This document shows, piece after piece, positions 23,610-33,823 of a stretch of 64,000 nucleotides of DNA. Location: assembly GCA_027494015.1 (NCBI GenBank), contig JAOSJP010000037.1, positions 192,467 through 256,466 on the forward strand. The letters are read 5' to 3'. The notes under the pieces were generated by a model, which was not told where the DNA came from, searched no databases, and saw nothing but the letters and a program-made list of their open reading frames with translations. Position numbers and translations under genes: made by a program. Numbering within the stretch: the first letter of the stretch is position 1; every line of letters begins with the position of its first letter. The DNA is from Anaerolineae bacterium. Its GTDB lineage: Bacteria > Chloroflexota > Anaerolineae > Aggregatilineales > Aggregatilineaceae.

Positions 23610-24584
23610 ATGCCCATGACCCCAACCACGACCCCCATCATCGAGCTGCGCGGGCTGAGCAAGCAATTCAACCCGCCCGACGGTGTGATCGCCGTCAACG
23701 ATGTCAGCTTCAGCATCATGCAGGGCGAGATCTTCAGCCTGCTCGGCCCGAACGGCGCGGGCAAGACGACGACCATCGGCATGATCAGCGGCCTGCTGAC
23801 GCCCACCGCCGGCGATGTGATCGTCGGCGGGCACTCGATCACCCGCGAGCCGCTGGCCGTGCGCAAGCTGATCGGCGTCGTGCCGCAGGAGCTGGCGCTC
23901 TACCCCACCCTGTCCGCCCGCCAGAACCTGGCTTTCTTCGGCAAGATGTACGGGCTGGGCGGGCGCGAGCTGAAGCGGCGCATCGGCGAAGTGCTGGACT
24001 TCACCGAGCTAACCGACCGCGCCGACGATCCCATCGAGCAGTACAGCGGCGGGATGAAGCGCCGCGTCAACATCGGCATCGGCCTGCTGCACCGCCCGCA
24101 GATTCTCTTCCTCGACGAGCCGACCGTCGCCATTGACCCGCAGTCGCGGCGCAATATCCTGGACGCGGTGAAGGCGCTCAACGCCGAGGGCATCACCGTG
24201 CTCTACACGACGCACTACATGGAGGAGGCCCAGGAGCTTTCGCACCGCGTGGGCATCATTGATCACGGGCAGATCATCGCCCTGGGCACGCAGGACGACT
24301 TGACGCGGATGGTCGGCGAGCAGGACACGCTGGCGCTGAAGGTGCCGGACGCCACGCCGGAGCTGGTGGACGCCCTGGGCAAGCTGCCCGGCGTGAGCGC
24401 CTGCGTGCGCGTGGACGGCGAAGACGGCGAGCTGCACGTCCTGGCCGACGAGGGGCGGCGCGCCCTGCCCGACGCGATCCGCCTGATCAACGAGGCCGGG
24501 CTGAGCCTGCAAGCGGTTGAGGTGCGCGAGCCGACGCTGGAAGCCGTCTTCCTGCACCTGACCGGGCGCGGCCTGCGCGACTGA
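23610..24584 (+). CDS. ABC transporter ATP-binding protein (ABC-2/NatA type)
   Basis: The 324-residue ATPase powers the exporter formed with the next two genes. Walker A GPNGAGKTT is at 46-54, the Q-loop at VPQELALY, signature YSGGMKRR near 144, Walker B ILFLDEPT near 165 and the switch His in TTHYM. The C-terminal 100 residues form the extra domain seen in NatA/CcmA-like ATPases. GCAGGA precedes the start; a second ATG two codons downstream is equally possible. Fourteen bases separate it from the first permease, so the three genes form an operon. Substrate is unknown; drugs, sodium and lipids are typical for the group. Confidence 0.92.
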   Translation: MPMTPTTTPIIELRGLSKQFNPPDGVIAVNDVSFSIMQGEIFSLLGPNGAGKTTTIGMISGLLTPTAGDVIVGGHSITREPLAVRKLIGVVPQELALYPTLSARQNLAFFGKMYGLGGRELKRRIGEVLDFTELTDRADDPIEQYSGGMKRRVNIGIGLLHRPQILFLDEPTVAIDPQSRRNILDAVKALNAEGITVLYTTHYMEEAQELSHRVGIIDHGQIIALGTQDDLTRMVGEQDTLALKVPDATPELVDALGKLPGVSACVRVDGEDGELHVLADEGRRALPDAIRLINEAGLSLQAVEVREPTLEAVFLHLTGRGLRD

Positions 24585-24598
24585 GGGAGAGGGCCGCC

Positions 24599-25912
24599 AT
24601 GCGCCACAAGATCATTGCCATCGCCTGGAAAGACATTTACACGACATTCAAAGACCGCGATGCCATCGCCTATCTGGTGGCGCTGCCCGTCGTGCTCAGC
24701 GCCATCGTCGGCCTGGCCTTCGGCACAGGCGGTGACGTGAGCATTGACGCAGTGCCCGTCGCTGTCGTCAACCAGGACCAGGGCATCACTCTGCCCAACG
24801 GCGAGACGCTCAACCTGGGCCAGACGCTGGAGCGGGTTTTTGTGCCGACCGGCGATCCGGCCCAGGACGCGCCCTATACCGCCATCCACGATCTGGTTGA
24901 CGGCGCGGCCTATGACGACGCGGAACGCGCCCGCGACCAGATCGCCGACGGAGACCTGGCCGCGCTGATCACCATCGCCGGCGCGGACTTCACCGCCAAC
25001 GCCCTGAGCGGAGACGCCCCCAGCACCGTAGACATCCTTTACGACAGCGGGCGCAGCGTCGGCCCCAGCGTCGTGCGCAGCATCGTCAGCGCCATCACCA
25101 ACGGCATGAACAGCGTCATCCTGGCCCAGCGCCTCGGCCCGGCGGCCCTGGCGGAGATCGGCGCGGCGGCGGGCGCTGACGAAGCGGCCATTGCTGCCGC
25201 CGCCGCCGGGCTGAGCGCCGAAGCCATGTCCATCGCCGAGGCCGCTCCCATCCGGCTGGAGAAGGTGGATTTGCAGGGCGAGACGCGCTCCTTCGACGCC
25301 CTGCAGTATTTCGCCCCCTCGATGGCCATCCTGTTCATGACGTTCGCCATGGGCGCGGGCGCGACGACCATCCGCCTCGAACGGGAGCGCTGGACGTTGC
25401 AGCGCATCCTGACCACGCCGACGCCGCGCTGGGCCTTCATGGGCGGCAAGCTGCTGGGCATGTACGGCACAGGCCTGGCCCAGATGGTCCTGCTCATTGT
25501 CGCCACCACGCTCGTCGCCCGGCTGATGGGCCGCCAGAACAGCATCTGGGGCACGGACGCGCTGGCGCTGGCGCTGCTGGTGCTGGCCGTCGTCTTCGCC
25601 GCGACCAGCATGGGCCTGCTCGTCGCCGCGCTGTCCAGAACTGCCGAGCAGGCCAACACCTACAGCACCATTGCCGCCCTGGTGCTGGGGATGCTCGGCG
25701 GCACATTCGTCCCCATCGAGAACCTGCCGGGCGCGCTGAGCTGGCTGCCCAGGCTCACGCTCAACTACTGGGGCATCCAGGGTTTCTACGACGTGGCAAC
25801 AGGCGAAGCATCGCTGTCCGGCATCAGCACGAACCTGCTGGCGCTGGTGGTGATCGGCGTCGTGCTGTTCGCGGCCAGTCTGTGGCGCTTCAGCCGCCGC
25901 CAGGAAGTGTGA
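24599..25912 (+). CDS. ABC-2 type transporter permease 1
   Basis: A 437-residue membrane protein of the ABC-2/NatB (YhaP-like) class. One membrane helix near the N-terminus (about 23-42) is followed by a large extracytoplasmic domain (about 45-230) and then five helices between 235 and 430, with a short amphipathic loop at RLERERWTLQRILTTPTP before the third. It pairs with the following permease to make the membrane channel driven by the upstream ATPase. Confidence 0.88.
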   Translation: MRHKIIAIAWKDIYTTFKDRDAIAYLVALPVVLSAIVGLAFGTGGDVSIDAVPVAVVNQDQGITLPNGETLNLGQTLERVFVPTGDPAQDAPYTAIHDLVDGAAYDDAERARDQIADGDLAALITIAGADFTANALSGDAPSTVDILYDSGRSVGPSVVRSIVSAITNGMNSVILAQRLGPAALAEIGAAAGADEAAIAAAAAGLSAEAMSIAEAAPIRLEKVDLQGETRSFDALQYFAPSMAILFMTFAMGAGATTIRLERERWTLQRILTTPTPRWAFMGGKLLGMYGTGLAQMVLLIVATTLVARLMGRQNSIWGTDALALALLVLAVVFAATSMGLLVAALSRTAEQANTYSTIAALVLGMLGGTFVPIENLPGALSWLPRLTLNYWGIQGFYDVATGEASLSGISTNLLALVVIGVVLFAASLWRFSRRQEV

Positions 25913-25924
25913 GAGAGGGGCACC

Positions 25925-27178
25925 ATGCGCGCCATCCTGATTGTTGCCCGCTATGACCTGCTGCGCTCGCTCAAGCAGCGCGAGACTTTTCTCTTCGGGC
26001 TGCTCATGCCGGGGATCATGATGCTGCTGCTGGGCGTGGCCATGGGCGGTAGCGCCGGCTCGACGGCGATCACCGTAGACGTGCTGGACGAAGACGGCAG
26101 CGCGCTGTCGGCGGCGCTGGTCAGCGCGCTGCGCGCCGAGCTGGAGGTGGACGACTCGTTCCGGCTGTGCGTTCTGGGGGCGGACGGCGGCGACGGCTGC
26201 ACGGTCAGCGCCGCGCCGGATCGGCTGGAGCAGGTGGCCGACGAGCGCCTGGAAGACACCGACAGCTTCGGGACGATCCGCATCCCGGCGGGCTTCGGCG
26301 ACGCGCTGCGCGCCGGGGAGGAAGTAACCCTCATCTACAAGAGCAGCGCCGACCTGACCGCGCCGGCGCTGGCCGAGCAAAAGATCGAGGCGGCAGTCAG
26401 CCGTCTGAGCGGGGCGGTCGCCGTCGCCAACCTGACCGTCAGCGCCGCCGAGCGCGCCTTCGGCCCGCTGGACGCCGCCGGGCTGGATCGCGCCGAGACG
26501 TTCGAGACGGCGCGTGCCAGCGTGGACGCCGCCTGGGACGAGCGCCCGGTGCGCATCCGCGCCGAGGGCACCACGAGCCAGGTTTCGCGCTTCGGCTTCA
26601 ACCAGAGCGGGCCGGGCATCGCCACCATGTTCGTGCTCATCTTCACCCTCAACGGGGCGGCGCTGCTGATCTACGAGCGCGAGACGGGCACGCTGCAGCG
26701 CCTGTTCACCCTGCCCGTCCCCCGCTGGCAGACGCTCGCCGGGAAGATCCTGGGGCAGTACGTCTACGGACTGGGTATTTTCACTGTGCTGGTGCTGGCC
26801 GGGGCGCTGATGGGCGTGCAGTGGGGTGACAACGTGGCGGGTGTCGTGCTGGTGATGCTCGTCTACACGCTGACGGTGACCGCGCTGGGCGTGGCCCTGG
26901 CGACGGTGACCCGCACGTCGGCGCAGGCGTTCAACCTGAGTATGCTCTTCGGCATGACGCTCGCGCCGCTGGGCGGGGCGTGGTGGCCGCTGGAGATCGT
27001 GCCGCCCTTCATGAAGACGGTCGGGCACCTGACGCCGGTCGCCTGGAGCATGGACGCTTTCCAGGAGATGATGTTCTACGGCGGGACGCTGGCCGACATC
27101 GCGCCGATGCTGGGCGTGCTGCTGGGCATGGCCGCGCTGTTCTTCGCCTTCGGGCTGCTGCGCTTCCGCTATGAATAG
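25925..27178 (+). CDS. ABC-2 type transporter permease 2
   Basis: A 417-residue paralogue of the preceding permease with the same plan: an N-terminal helix, an extracytoplasmic domain (about 45-225) and C-terminal helices. YERETGTLQRLFTLPVPRW corresponds to the coupling helix. GAGAGGGGCACC precedes the ATG, 12 bases after the upstream stop. Its last 21 codons and the sequence beyond are duplicated 196 bp downstream. Confidence 0.88.
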   Translation: MRAILIVARYDLLRSLKQRETFLFGLLMPGIMMLLLGVAMGGSAGSTAITVDVLDEDGSALSAALVSALRAELEVDDSFRLCVLGADGGDGCTVSAAPDRLEQVADERLEDTDSFGTIRIPAGFGDALRAGEEVTLIYKSSADLTAPALAEQKIEAAVSRLSGAVAVANLTVSAAERAFGPLDAAGLDRAETFETARASVDAAWDERPVRIRAEGTTSQVSRFGFNQSGPGIATMFVLIFTLNGAALLIYERETGTLQRLFTLPVPRWQTLAGKILGQYVYGLGIFTVLVLAGALMGVQWGDNVAGVVLVMLVYTLTVTALGVALATVTRTSAQAFNLSMLFGMTLAPLGGAWWPLEIVPPFMKTVGHLTPVAWSMDAFQEMMFYGGTLADIAPMLGVLLGMAALFFAFGLLRFRYE

Positions 27179-27543
27179 GCATTGACCTCACCCCCTGGCC
27201 TCGCTGCGCTCGGCCTTTCCCCCTCTCCGTCAACGGAGAGGGGGAGGCGAGGCGCGTGAGCGCCGAGCGGGGGTGAGGTAAAGAAGGGGCTGCGCGTCCG
27301 GCGCATCCTGCGTGCTGCTGGGCATGGCCGCGCTGTTCTTCGCCTTTGGGCTGCTGCGCTTCCGCTATGAAGAGGCATTGACCTCACCCCCTGGCCTCGC
27401 TGCGCTCGGCTCTGTGGAGGGGAGGGGGGTGAGCAGTGCTGCAAGGCTTCCCTTCGCTGCCTCCATAATGCATGACAGCAAGGTGCCCAGGTCATGTGAG
27501 GGGGAGGCGAGGCGCGTGAGCGCCGAGCGGGGGTGAGGTAAAC
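27115..27543. repeat. tandem duplication of the permease 3' end plus hairpin repeat
   Basis: Positions 27115-27214 and 27311-27410 are identical at 98 of 100 bases. Each carries the last 21 codons of the permease and the start of a CCTCACCCCC hairpin. In the second copy the stop TAG has become GAG. The first copy then has the normal hairpin tip. In the second copy about 90 bp of unrelated sequence replaces the tip before the right arm resumes at about 27503. The second copy is non-functional coding debris. Confidence 0.8.
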
Positions 27544-27585
27544 CGGGGCGTGGCACACCCTGGCACACGCTGCGCCACAATGCGG

Positions 27586-27591
27586 TACACT
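27586..27591 (+). promoter_or_regulatory. candidate -10 box (GCGGTACACT) close to the start codon
   Basis: AATGCGGTACACTG matches the recurring motif. The downstream GTG start is only 7 bases past the hexamer, so the message may be leaderless. Confidence 0.45.
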
Positions 27592-27598
27592 GTCCCCC

Positions 27599-28975
27599 GT
27601 GACTCACCCGCACCGCATCACGACCTTCCTCGCGCGGAGTTTTCGCGCGGCGCGCGCTGCCTGGCGGCGCATCCGGCGCGTTCTGCGCGCGCTGTGGACG
27701 GGCGCGCTGCGCCTGGCGCTGACCGTCGCGCTGATCGCCGCGCTGGGCGACGGCGCGGTGCGCGACACGTCGCTGAGCGCGCGCGTCACCGCCCTGGCCC
27801 GCGATCACCTGTTCGACTACGCCGCCTGGGAAGTCGGGGCGCTGTGGGGCAAGCTGCGCGAGTCCGTGCTCGGCGTCGGCCCCTACCTGGAAGATGCGCA
27901 GGGCCGCGCCCTGGTGCTGGCCTACCTGGAGACGCTGAGCGCCGCGCAGGACGTTGAGGCGCAGATCGAGCGGCTCTACGCCGACCCGGACGTGCCCGAC
28001 CCGGACGCCGCCGCCGCGCCCCTGCGCGCCGAGCGCGACGCCCTGCGCGCGCGGCTGCGCGCCGACCAACCGCTGGTCGAGCGGCTGATCGAGGGCCAGG
28101 TGTCGGCGGTGCTGGCCGACGAGGGCTTCGGGCTGTTGGGGCAGGTGCTGCCGCCGGTCTCGATGCACTTCACCGAGACGCCCGTCGCGCTGATCGTCTC
28201 CCCGCGCGAGCGGATCGCCGTCGCCGCCACCCTCGACCTGGACGCGCTGCCCGTCGAAGAGCGGGAGTCGCTCGAAGCGCGCATTGACGCGGCGCTGGGC
28301 GTGTCGTCGCTGATCGTGCCGCTGGGCGGGCTGAGCCTCTACCCGGCGATGATCGTCGAGCCGTCCGCGAACGACACAGCGCGCACGCTGGCCCGCGCCT
28401 TCGAGGTGACCGCCCACGAATGGGCGCACCACTACCTGGTCTTCTACCCGCTCGGCTGGGAGTACAACGCGCGCGCCGAAACGCGCATCCTCAACGAGAC
28501 GACGGCCACCTTCTTCGGGCGGGCGGTCGCCCAGAAGGTCATCGCCCGCTACTACCCGGAGCTGCCCGTCCCGCAGTACCCGTCGTTCCTGACGCCGGGC
28601 GACGCCACATCCCAGGAGGCCGCGCCGGAGACCCCGCCCGGCGACCCCGACGCGCCGCCGCCCTTCGACTACGCCCGCGAGATGGCCGCCACCCGCGCCC
28701 GCGTGGACTTCCTGCTGTGGCAGGGCATGGTCGAGGCGGCGGAAGCGTATATGGCCGCGCAGCAGCGCAAGTTCGCCCGGCACGGCTACCTGATCCGCAA
28801 GCTGAACCAGGCGTATTTCGCCTTCTACGGCGGCTACCAGGGCGAGCCGGGCGCGGGCGGGGCCGACCCCACCGGCCCGGCCATCGAGGGGATTCTGGCC
28901 CGCAGCGCGACGCTGGAGGACTTCCTGCGCACGATGCGCGGCATCACGACGCGGGAGGGGTTGGTGGGGGAGTAG
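27599..28975 (+). CDS. membrane-anchored putative zinc metalloprotease (HExxH)
   Basis: A 458-residue protein of unknown family. An Arg-rich N-terminus and one membrane helix (about 36-52, LRLALTVALIAALGDGA) are followed by a large outer domain. HEWAHHY (about 272-278) is an HExxH zinc site. Glu in LNETTATFFG (about 299) is in place to be the third ligand of a gluzincin-type peptidase. A Pro-rich loop lies at about 340-365. Family membership is inferred from the motif alone. The GTG start lies immediately after a promoter-like -10 box, consistent with leaderless translation. The gene ends at a short palindrome. Confidence 0.65.
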   Translation: MTHPHRITTFLARSFRAARAAWRRIRRVLRALWTGALRLALTVALIAALGDGAVRDTSLSARVTALARDHLFDYAAWEVGALWGKLRESVLGVGPYLEDAQGRALVLAYLETLSAAQDVEAQIERLYADPDVPDPDAAAAPLRAERDALRARLRADQPLVERLIEGQVSAVLADEGFGLLGQVLPPVSMHFTETPVALIVSPRERIAVAATLDLDALPVEERESLEARIDAALGVSSLIVPLGGLSLYPAMIVEPSANDTARTLARAFEVTAHEWAHHYLVFYPLGWEYNARAETRILNETTATFFGRAVAQKVIARYYPELPVPQYPSFLTPGDATSQEAAPETPPGDPDAPPPFDYAREMAATRARVDFLLWQGMVEAAEAYMAAQQRKFARHGYLIRKLNQAYFAFYGGYQGEPGAGGADPTGPAIEGILARSATLEDFLRTMRGITTREGLVGE

Positions 28976-28991
28976 GGAGCCGGGCGATGTC

Positions 28992-29008
28992 AAGACTTCG
29001 GAAGTCTT
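28992..29008. repeat. 17-base AAGACTTCGGAAGTCTT palindrome
   Basis: A half-length member of the AGACTTCCGAAG family. It lies between converging genes and is followed by a (CG)n run at 29014-29029. It could act as a weak bidirectional terminator. Confidence 0.55.
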
Positions 29009-29070
29009 CAACTTCGCGCGCGCGCGCGCCCTGCCCCCTGTTCGCGCGCCTCGCAGCTAGGACGCCCCGC

Positions 29071-29882
29071 TCACCTGTCCCCCAGCGCCCCGCGAATCTG
29101 CGCCGCCAGCTCGCGCACCGCGTCCATCCCTTCCGCGCCGGCGCGCACCAGCGCGCTGCCGACGATGAACCCCTCGGCCAGGCCGCTCATGGCCCGCGCC
29201 TGCTCCGGCCCGCTGATGCCGAAGCCGACCACGCGCGGGCACTCCGTCTGGGCGCGCACCCGCGCCAGGAAGTCGCCCAGGCCGGGCGGCAACGCCGCGC
29301 GCGCGCCGGTGACACCGGTCACCGAGACGACGTAGAGGAAGCCGCGCGCCCGCTCCGCCACCTGGCGGATGCGCGCGTCGCTGCTGGTGGGGGCCAGGAA
29401 GAAGATCAGCGCCAGCCCTTCGCGGGCGCAGGCCGGGGCGAGCAGATCGGCTTCCTCCGGCGGCAGGTCGGGGACGATCAACCCGTCGGCGCCGGCGGCG
29501 CGCGCGTCGCGGGCGAAGGCGTCCGGCCCGTAGGCCAGCAGCGGGTTGAGGTAGCCCATCAGCAGCATCGGCTGAGCGACGCCGCGCGCGCGCAATTCAG
29601 CAACCGCCTCCAGGCAGCGCCGGGCGGTGACGCCGTTGCGCAGCGCGACCTGCGTCGCCGCCTGGATGGTCGGGCCGTCGGCCAGCGGATCGCTGAAGGG
29701 CATCCCGATCTCGAAGCCGTCCACGCCGGCCCCGGCCAACGCCTGGATCGTCTCCAGCGACGCCTCAACCGTCGGATAGCCGATCGGGTAGTAGGGCAGG
29801 AAGGCGGCGCGCCCTTCGGCGCGGCTGCGGGCGAATAGAGCGGCGAGGGCGTCGAGACCGGTCTGCGCATATGGCGTCTCGC

Positions 29883-29886
<4 letters not shown>
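29071..29886 (-). CDS. trpA: tryptophan synthase alpha chain
   Basis: Cleaves indole-3-glycerol phosphate to indole, which is channelled to TrpB. The 271-residue TIM barrel shows the catalytic Glu in [16 protein letters not shown] (about Glu49) with the catalytic Asp in the same loop (DPLADGP), and the phosphate-binding GFGISGPEQ near 215. It is the last gene of the trp operon, and its ATG overlaps the trpB stop by 4 bases. Confidence 0.96.
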
Positions 29887-31112
<1,226 letters not shown>

Positions 31113-31121
31113 GGGCCTCCC

Positions 31122-31787
31122 TCATTCCTGATCCGCAACCTTCAACGCGGCGATGAACGCCTGAACGCGCTCCATATCCTTGATGCCGGGCGCGCGCTCC
31201 ACGCCGCTGGCGACATCTACACCCCAGGGGCGGAGCGCGCGCACCCGCCCGGCCACGTTGTCGGGCGTCAGCCCGCCGGCGAGCATGATGCGCGGCACGG
31301 TATCCAGCGCCGCCCGCGCTACAGCTTCGCCCGCCGTCTCGCCGGTGCCGCCGTAAAGCTGCGGGTGGTAGGCGTCCACCAGCAGGGCGGGCAGATGCGC
31401 GTCGCGGGGCGCGTGAGGCGCGAACAGGCGGGCCGCGTCCAGCGCTTCGGCGGCGTCGCGAGGACGCAGCGCCTTGAAAGCGCGCCCGTCCAACGCGGCG
31501 AGCACCTGCGGCGGCTCGTCGCCGCTGAGCTGCGCCGCGTCCAGCCCTGCCTCGTCGAGGAGGCGGGCGATGGCGGCGGCGTCCGCGTTGACGAAGACGC
31601 CGACCAGCGGCGGGCACGCCGTCCCCAGGACGGCGCGCAGCCCGGCGGCGATCAGGCGCGCCCGCTCTGGCGGCAGGTAGCGCGGGCTGGGCGGATAGAA
31701 GTTCAGGCCGAGCAGGTCAGCTCCGGCCTCAGCGCAGCGCAGGGCGTCGTCGAGCGTCGTCACACCGCAGATTTTGACGCGGGTCAT
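31122..31787 (-). CDS. trpF: phosphoribosylanthranilate isomerase
   Basis: Converts phosphoribosylanthranilate to carboxyphenylaminodeoxyribulose phosphate. The 221-residue barrel has the catalytic Cys in KICGVT (residue 7), the Asp in LLVDAYH (about 133) and phosphate-binding MLAGGLTPDN and DVASGVE. The start overlaps the trpC stop by 4 bases. Confidence 0.95.
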   Translation of the reverse strand: MTRVKICGVTTLDDALRCAEAGADLLGLNFYPPSPRYLPPERARLIAAGLRAVLGTACPPLVGVFVNADAAAIARLLDEAGLDAAQLSGDEPPQVLAALDGRAFKALRPRDAAEALDAARLFAPHAPRDAHLPALLVDAYHPQLYGGTGETAGEAVARAALDTVPRIMLAGGLTPDNVAGRVRALRPWGVDVASGVERAPGIKDMERVQAFIAALKVADQE

Positions 31788-32602
31788 GGCATCACCTCGC
31801 GCGGCTGGCCGCTCAACTCGCGGGCGCGCGCCGCCACGTCCGGCGCGGTGACCAGCGCCTCGCCAACCAGCACGGCGCGCGCGCCCGCCGCGCCCATGCG
31901 CCGCACGTCCGCGCCGCTGAAGATGCCGCTCTCGGCGACCAGCGTCACGCCCGCCGGCAGCAGGCGGGCCAGGCGCTCGGTCGTCGCCAGGTCAACGCTG
32001 AAAGTGCGCAGATCGCGGTTGTTGACGCCGATCAGCGGCGCGCCGAGGGCCAGTGCGCGCGCTAGCTCGGCCCCGTCGTGCACTTCGACCAGGGCGGCCA
32101 TGCCCAACTCCGTCACCAGGGCGTGCAGGTCGGCCAGGCGCGCGTCGTCGAGGGCAGCGGCGATGAGCAGCACGGCGTCCGCGCCCGCCGCGCGCGCCTC
32201 GTAGACCTGGTAGGGGTCGAGCACGAAGTCTTTGCGCAGAACGGGGATGCTCACCGCCGCGCGCACCGCCGCCAAATGCGCCAGATCGCCGCCGAAGAAG
32301 CGCGCGTCGGTGAGCACGGAGAGAGCCGCCGCGCCGTTGGCGGCGTAGGTCGTCGCCAGGGCGAGCGGGTCGAAGTCGGCGAGCAGCACGCCGCGCGAGG
32401 GCGACGCCCGCTTGATCTCGGCGATCAGCGCGACGGTGTCGCGGCGCACGGCGGCCCGCATGTCGCGCGGCGGGGGCGCTTCCCGCGCGGCAGCGATCAC
32501 CGACGCCGCGCTCGCGCGGGCCTTGCGCGCCGCGACCTCCTCGACCTTGTGCGCCAGGATTTTGTCCAGCACGGTCTGCGTGCGCACGAAGTCACCCGCC
32601 AT
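31784..32602 (-). CDS. trpC: indole-3-glycerol phosphate synthase
   Basis: Closes the indole ring in the fourth pathway step. The 272-residue barrel shows catalytic lysines in AEIKRASPSRG and LRKDFVLD, the Glu in LVEVHDGAE, and GVNNRDLRTF and AESGIFS further on. It overlaps trpD by 11 bases at its start and trpF by 4 at its end. Confidence 0.96.
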   Translation of the reverse strand: MAGDFVRTQTVLDKILAHKVEEVAARKARASAASVIAAAREAPPPRDMRAAVRRDTVALIAEIKRASPSRGVLLADFDPLALATTYAANGAAALSVLTDARFFGGDLAHLAAVRAAVSIPVLRKDFVLDPYQVYEARAAGADAVLLIAAALDDARLADLHALVTELGMAALVEVHDGAELARALALGAPLIGVNNRDLRTFSVDLATTERLARLLPAGVTLVAESGIFSGADVRRMGAAGARAVLVGEALVTAPDVAARARELSGQPREVMP

Positions 32603-33638
32603 GCGCCAACTCCTGGCTGAAGGCGATCAGCGCGTCGAGCCTGGCCAGCGCCGCGCCGCTGCTGAGGGCGTCGGCGGCCAGGGCGATGCCCTCGCCGAAG
32701 TCTTCCGCGCGCCCCGCCGCGAGCAGCGCCGCCCCCGCGTTGAGCAGCACCACATCGCGCTTGGCGGCGTTGACCTCCCCGCTGAGGATGCCGCGCAGGA
32801 TGCGCGCGTTCTCCGCCGCGTCCCCGCCGAGCAGCTCCCAGATGTGGGCGGGCGTCAGGTCGTAGTCCAGCGGGTTCAGCTCGAAGGTGCGCACCGCGCC
32901 GTCGGCGTAGTGGCTGACGACGTTGGGGCCGGTGGTGGTCAGCTCGTCAATGTTGCCGTAGCCGCAGACGACGATGGCTGAGATCGCGCCCAACTCGCCG
33001 AGCACGTTGGCCAGGTACTCGGTCAGGTCAGGCGTGAAGACGCCCATCAGTTGACGGCGCGCGCCCGCCGGGTTGGTCAGCGGGCCGAGGATGTTGAAGA
33101 TGGTGCGCACGCGCAGGTCGCGGCGCGGGCCGATGGCGTGCTTCATGGCCGGGTGCAGCCTGGGGGCGAAGAGGAAGCCGATGCCGATCTCGTCCACGCA
33201 GCGCCCCACCTGCTCCGGCGTCAGGTCGAGATTGACGCCTAGCTCGGCCAGCACGTCGGCGCTGCCGCAACGGCTGGTGCTGGCCCGGTTGCCGTGCTTG
33301 GCGATGCGCACGCCCGCCCCCGCCGCCACGAAAGCGACCGCCGTGCTGATGTTGAACGTGCCCGACCGGTCGCCGCCGGTGCCGCAGGTGTCCAGCAGGT
33401 CGCCGTCGGAGCGCGTGGGCACCTGGATGGCGTTGGCGCGCATGGCGCGGGCGCTGCCCAGAATCTCGGCTTCGGTTTCGCCCTTCATGCGCAGACCCAT
33501 CAGGTAGGCGCCGATCTGCGCTTCGGTGGCCTCGCCGCGCATGATCTGGTGCATGACCGCTTCGGCCTCCTCGACGCGAAGCTGCCCGAAGCGGCTGATC
33601 ACGTCTATGGCGCGCTGGATGTCAATGACTGGGTTCAT
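32592..33638 (-). CDS. trpD: anthranilate phosphoribosyltransferase
   Basis: Transfers phosphoribosyl from PRPP to anthranilate. The 348-residue protein has the PRPP loop CGTGGDRSGTFNIST (about 85-99), KHGNRASTSRCGSADVL (about 113-129) and DE in the metal site (CVDEIG). The gene is separate from trpG, unlike the fused enterobacterial form. Confidence 0.96.
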   Translation of the reverse strand: MNPVIDIQRAIDVISRFGQLRVEEAEAVMHQIMRGEATEAQIGAYLMGLRMKGETEAEILGSARAMRANAIQVPTRSDGDLLDTCGTGGDRSGTFNISTAVAFVAAGAGVRIAKHGNRASTSRCGSADVLAELGVNLDLTPEQVGRCVDEIGIGFLFAPRLHPAMKHAIGPRRDLRVRTIFNILGPLTNPAGARRQLMGVFTPDLTEYLANVLGELGAISAIVVCGYGNIDELTTTGPNVVSHYADGAVRTFELNPLDYDLTPAHIWELLGGDAAENARILRGILSGEVNAAKRDVVLLNAGAALLAAGRAEDFGEGIALAADALSSGAALARLDALIAFSQELAHGG

Positions 33639-33823
33639 GGTGTCCTCGTGGTGGTTGGTTGCTGGTTATTGGTTGGCAGGTTTCGGTGATCGGTTGTCAG
33701 TTGTCAGTGATCGGTTGCCGGTAATCCGGAAACCGCGCGCCCTGCTAAAGACCGAAAACTGTCCACTGGAAACCATCGGCCCGCCCTACTGAAAACGGAT
33801 CACTGACCACTGATCACTTCCCC
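33639..33823. other. intergenic spacer inside the trp operon with short repeats
   Basis: The gap between trpG and trpD contains degenerate direct and inverted repeats built on GATCGGTTGTCAGTTGTCAG and TGATCACTGACCACTGATCA. No gene or clear terminator is present. It is an unusually long gap for this otherwise tightly packed operon. Confidence 0.5.

Noticed and set aside
24263..27028. A 921-residue protein on the minus strand across the ABC operon
   Set aside because: It is the antisense shadow of three well-supported genes; long open antisense frames are common at this GC content and the translation is Arg/Gln/His-rich without motifs.
28992..29029. Strong terminator followed by a (CG)n Z-DNA element
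   Set aside because: The palindrome has no T run and the CG run is short (about 16 bases) for this GC content, so I list only the palindrome.
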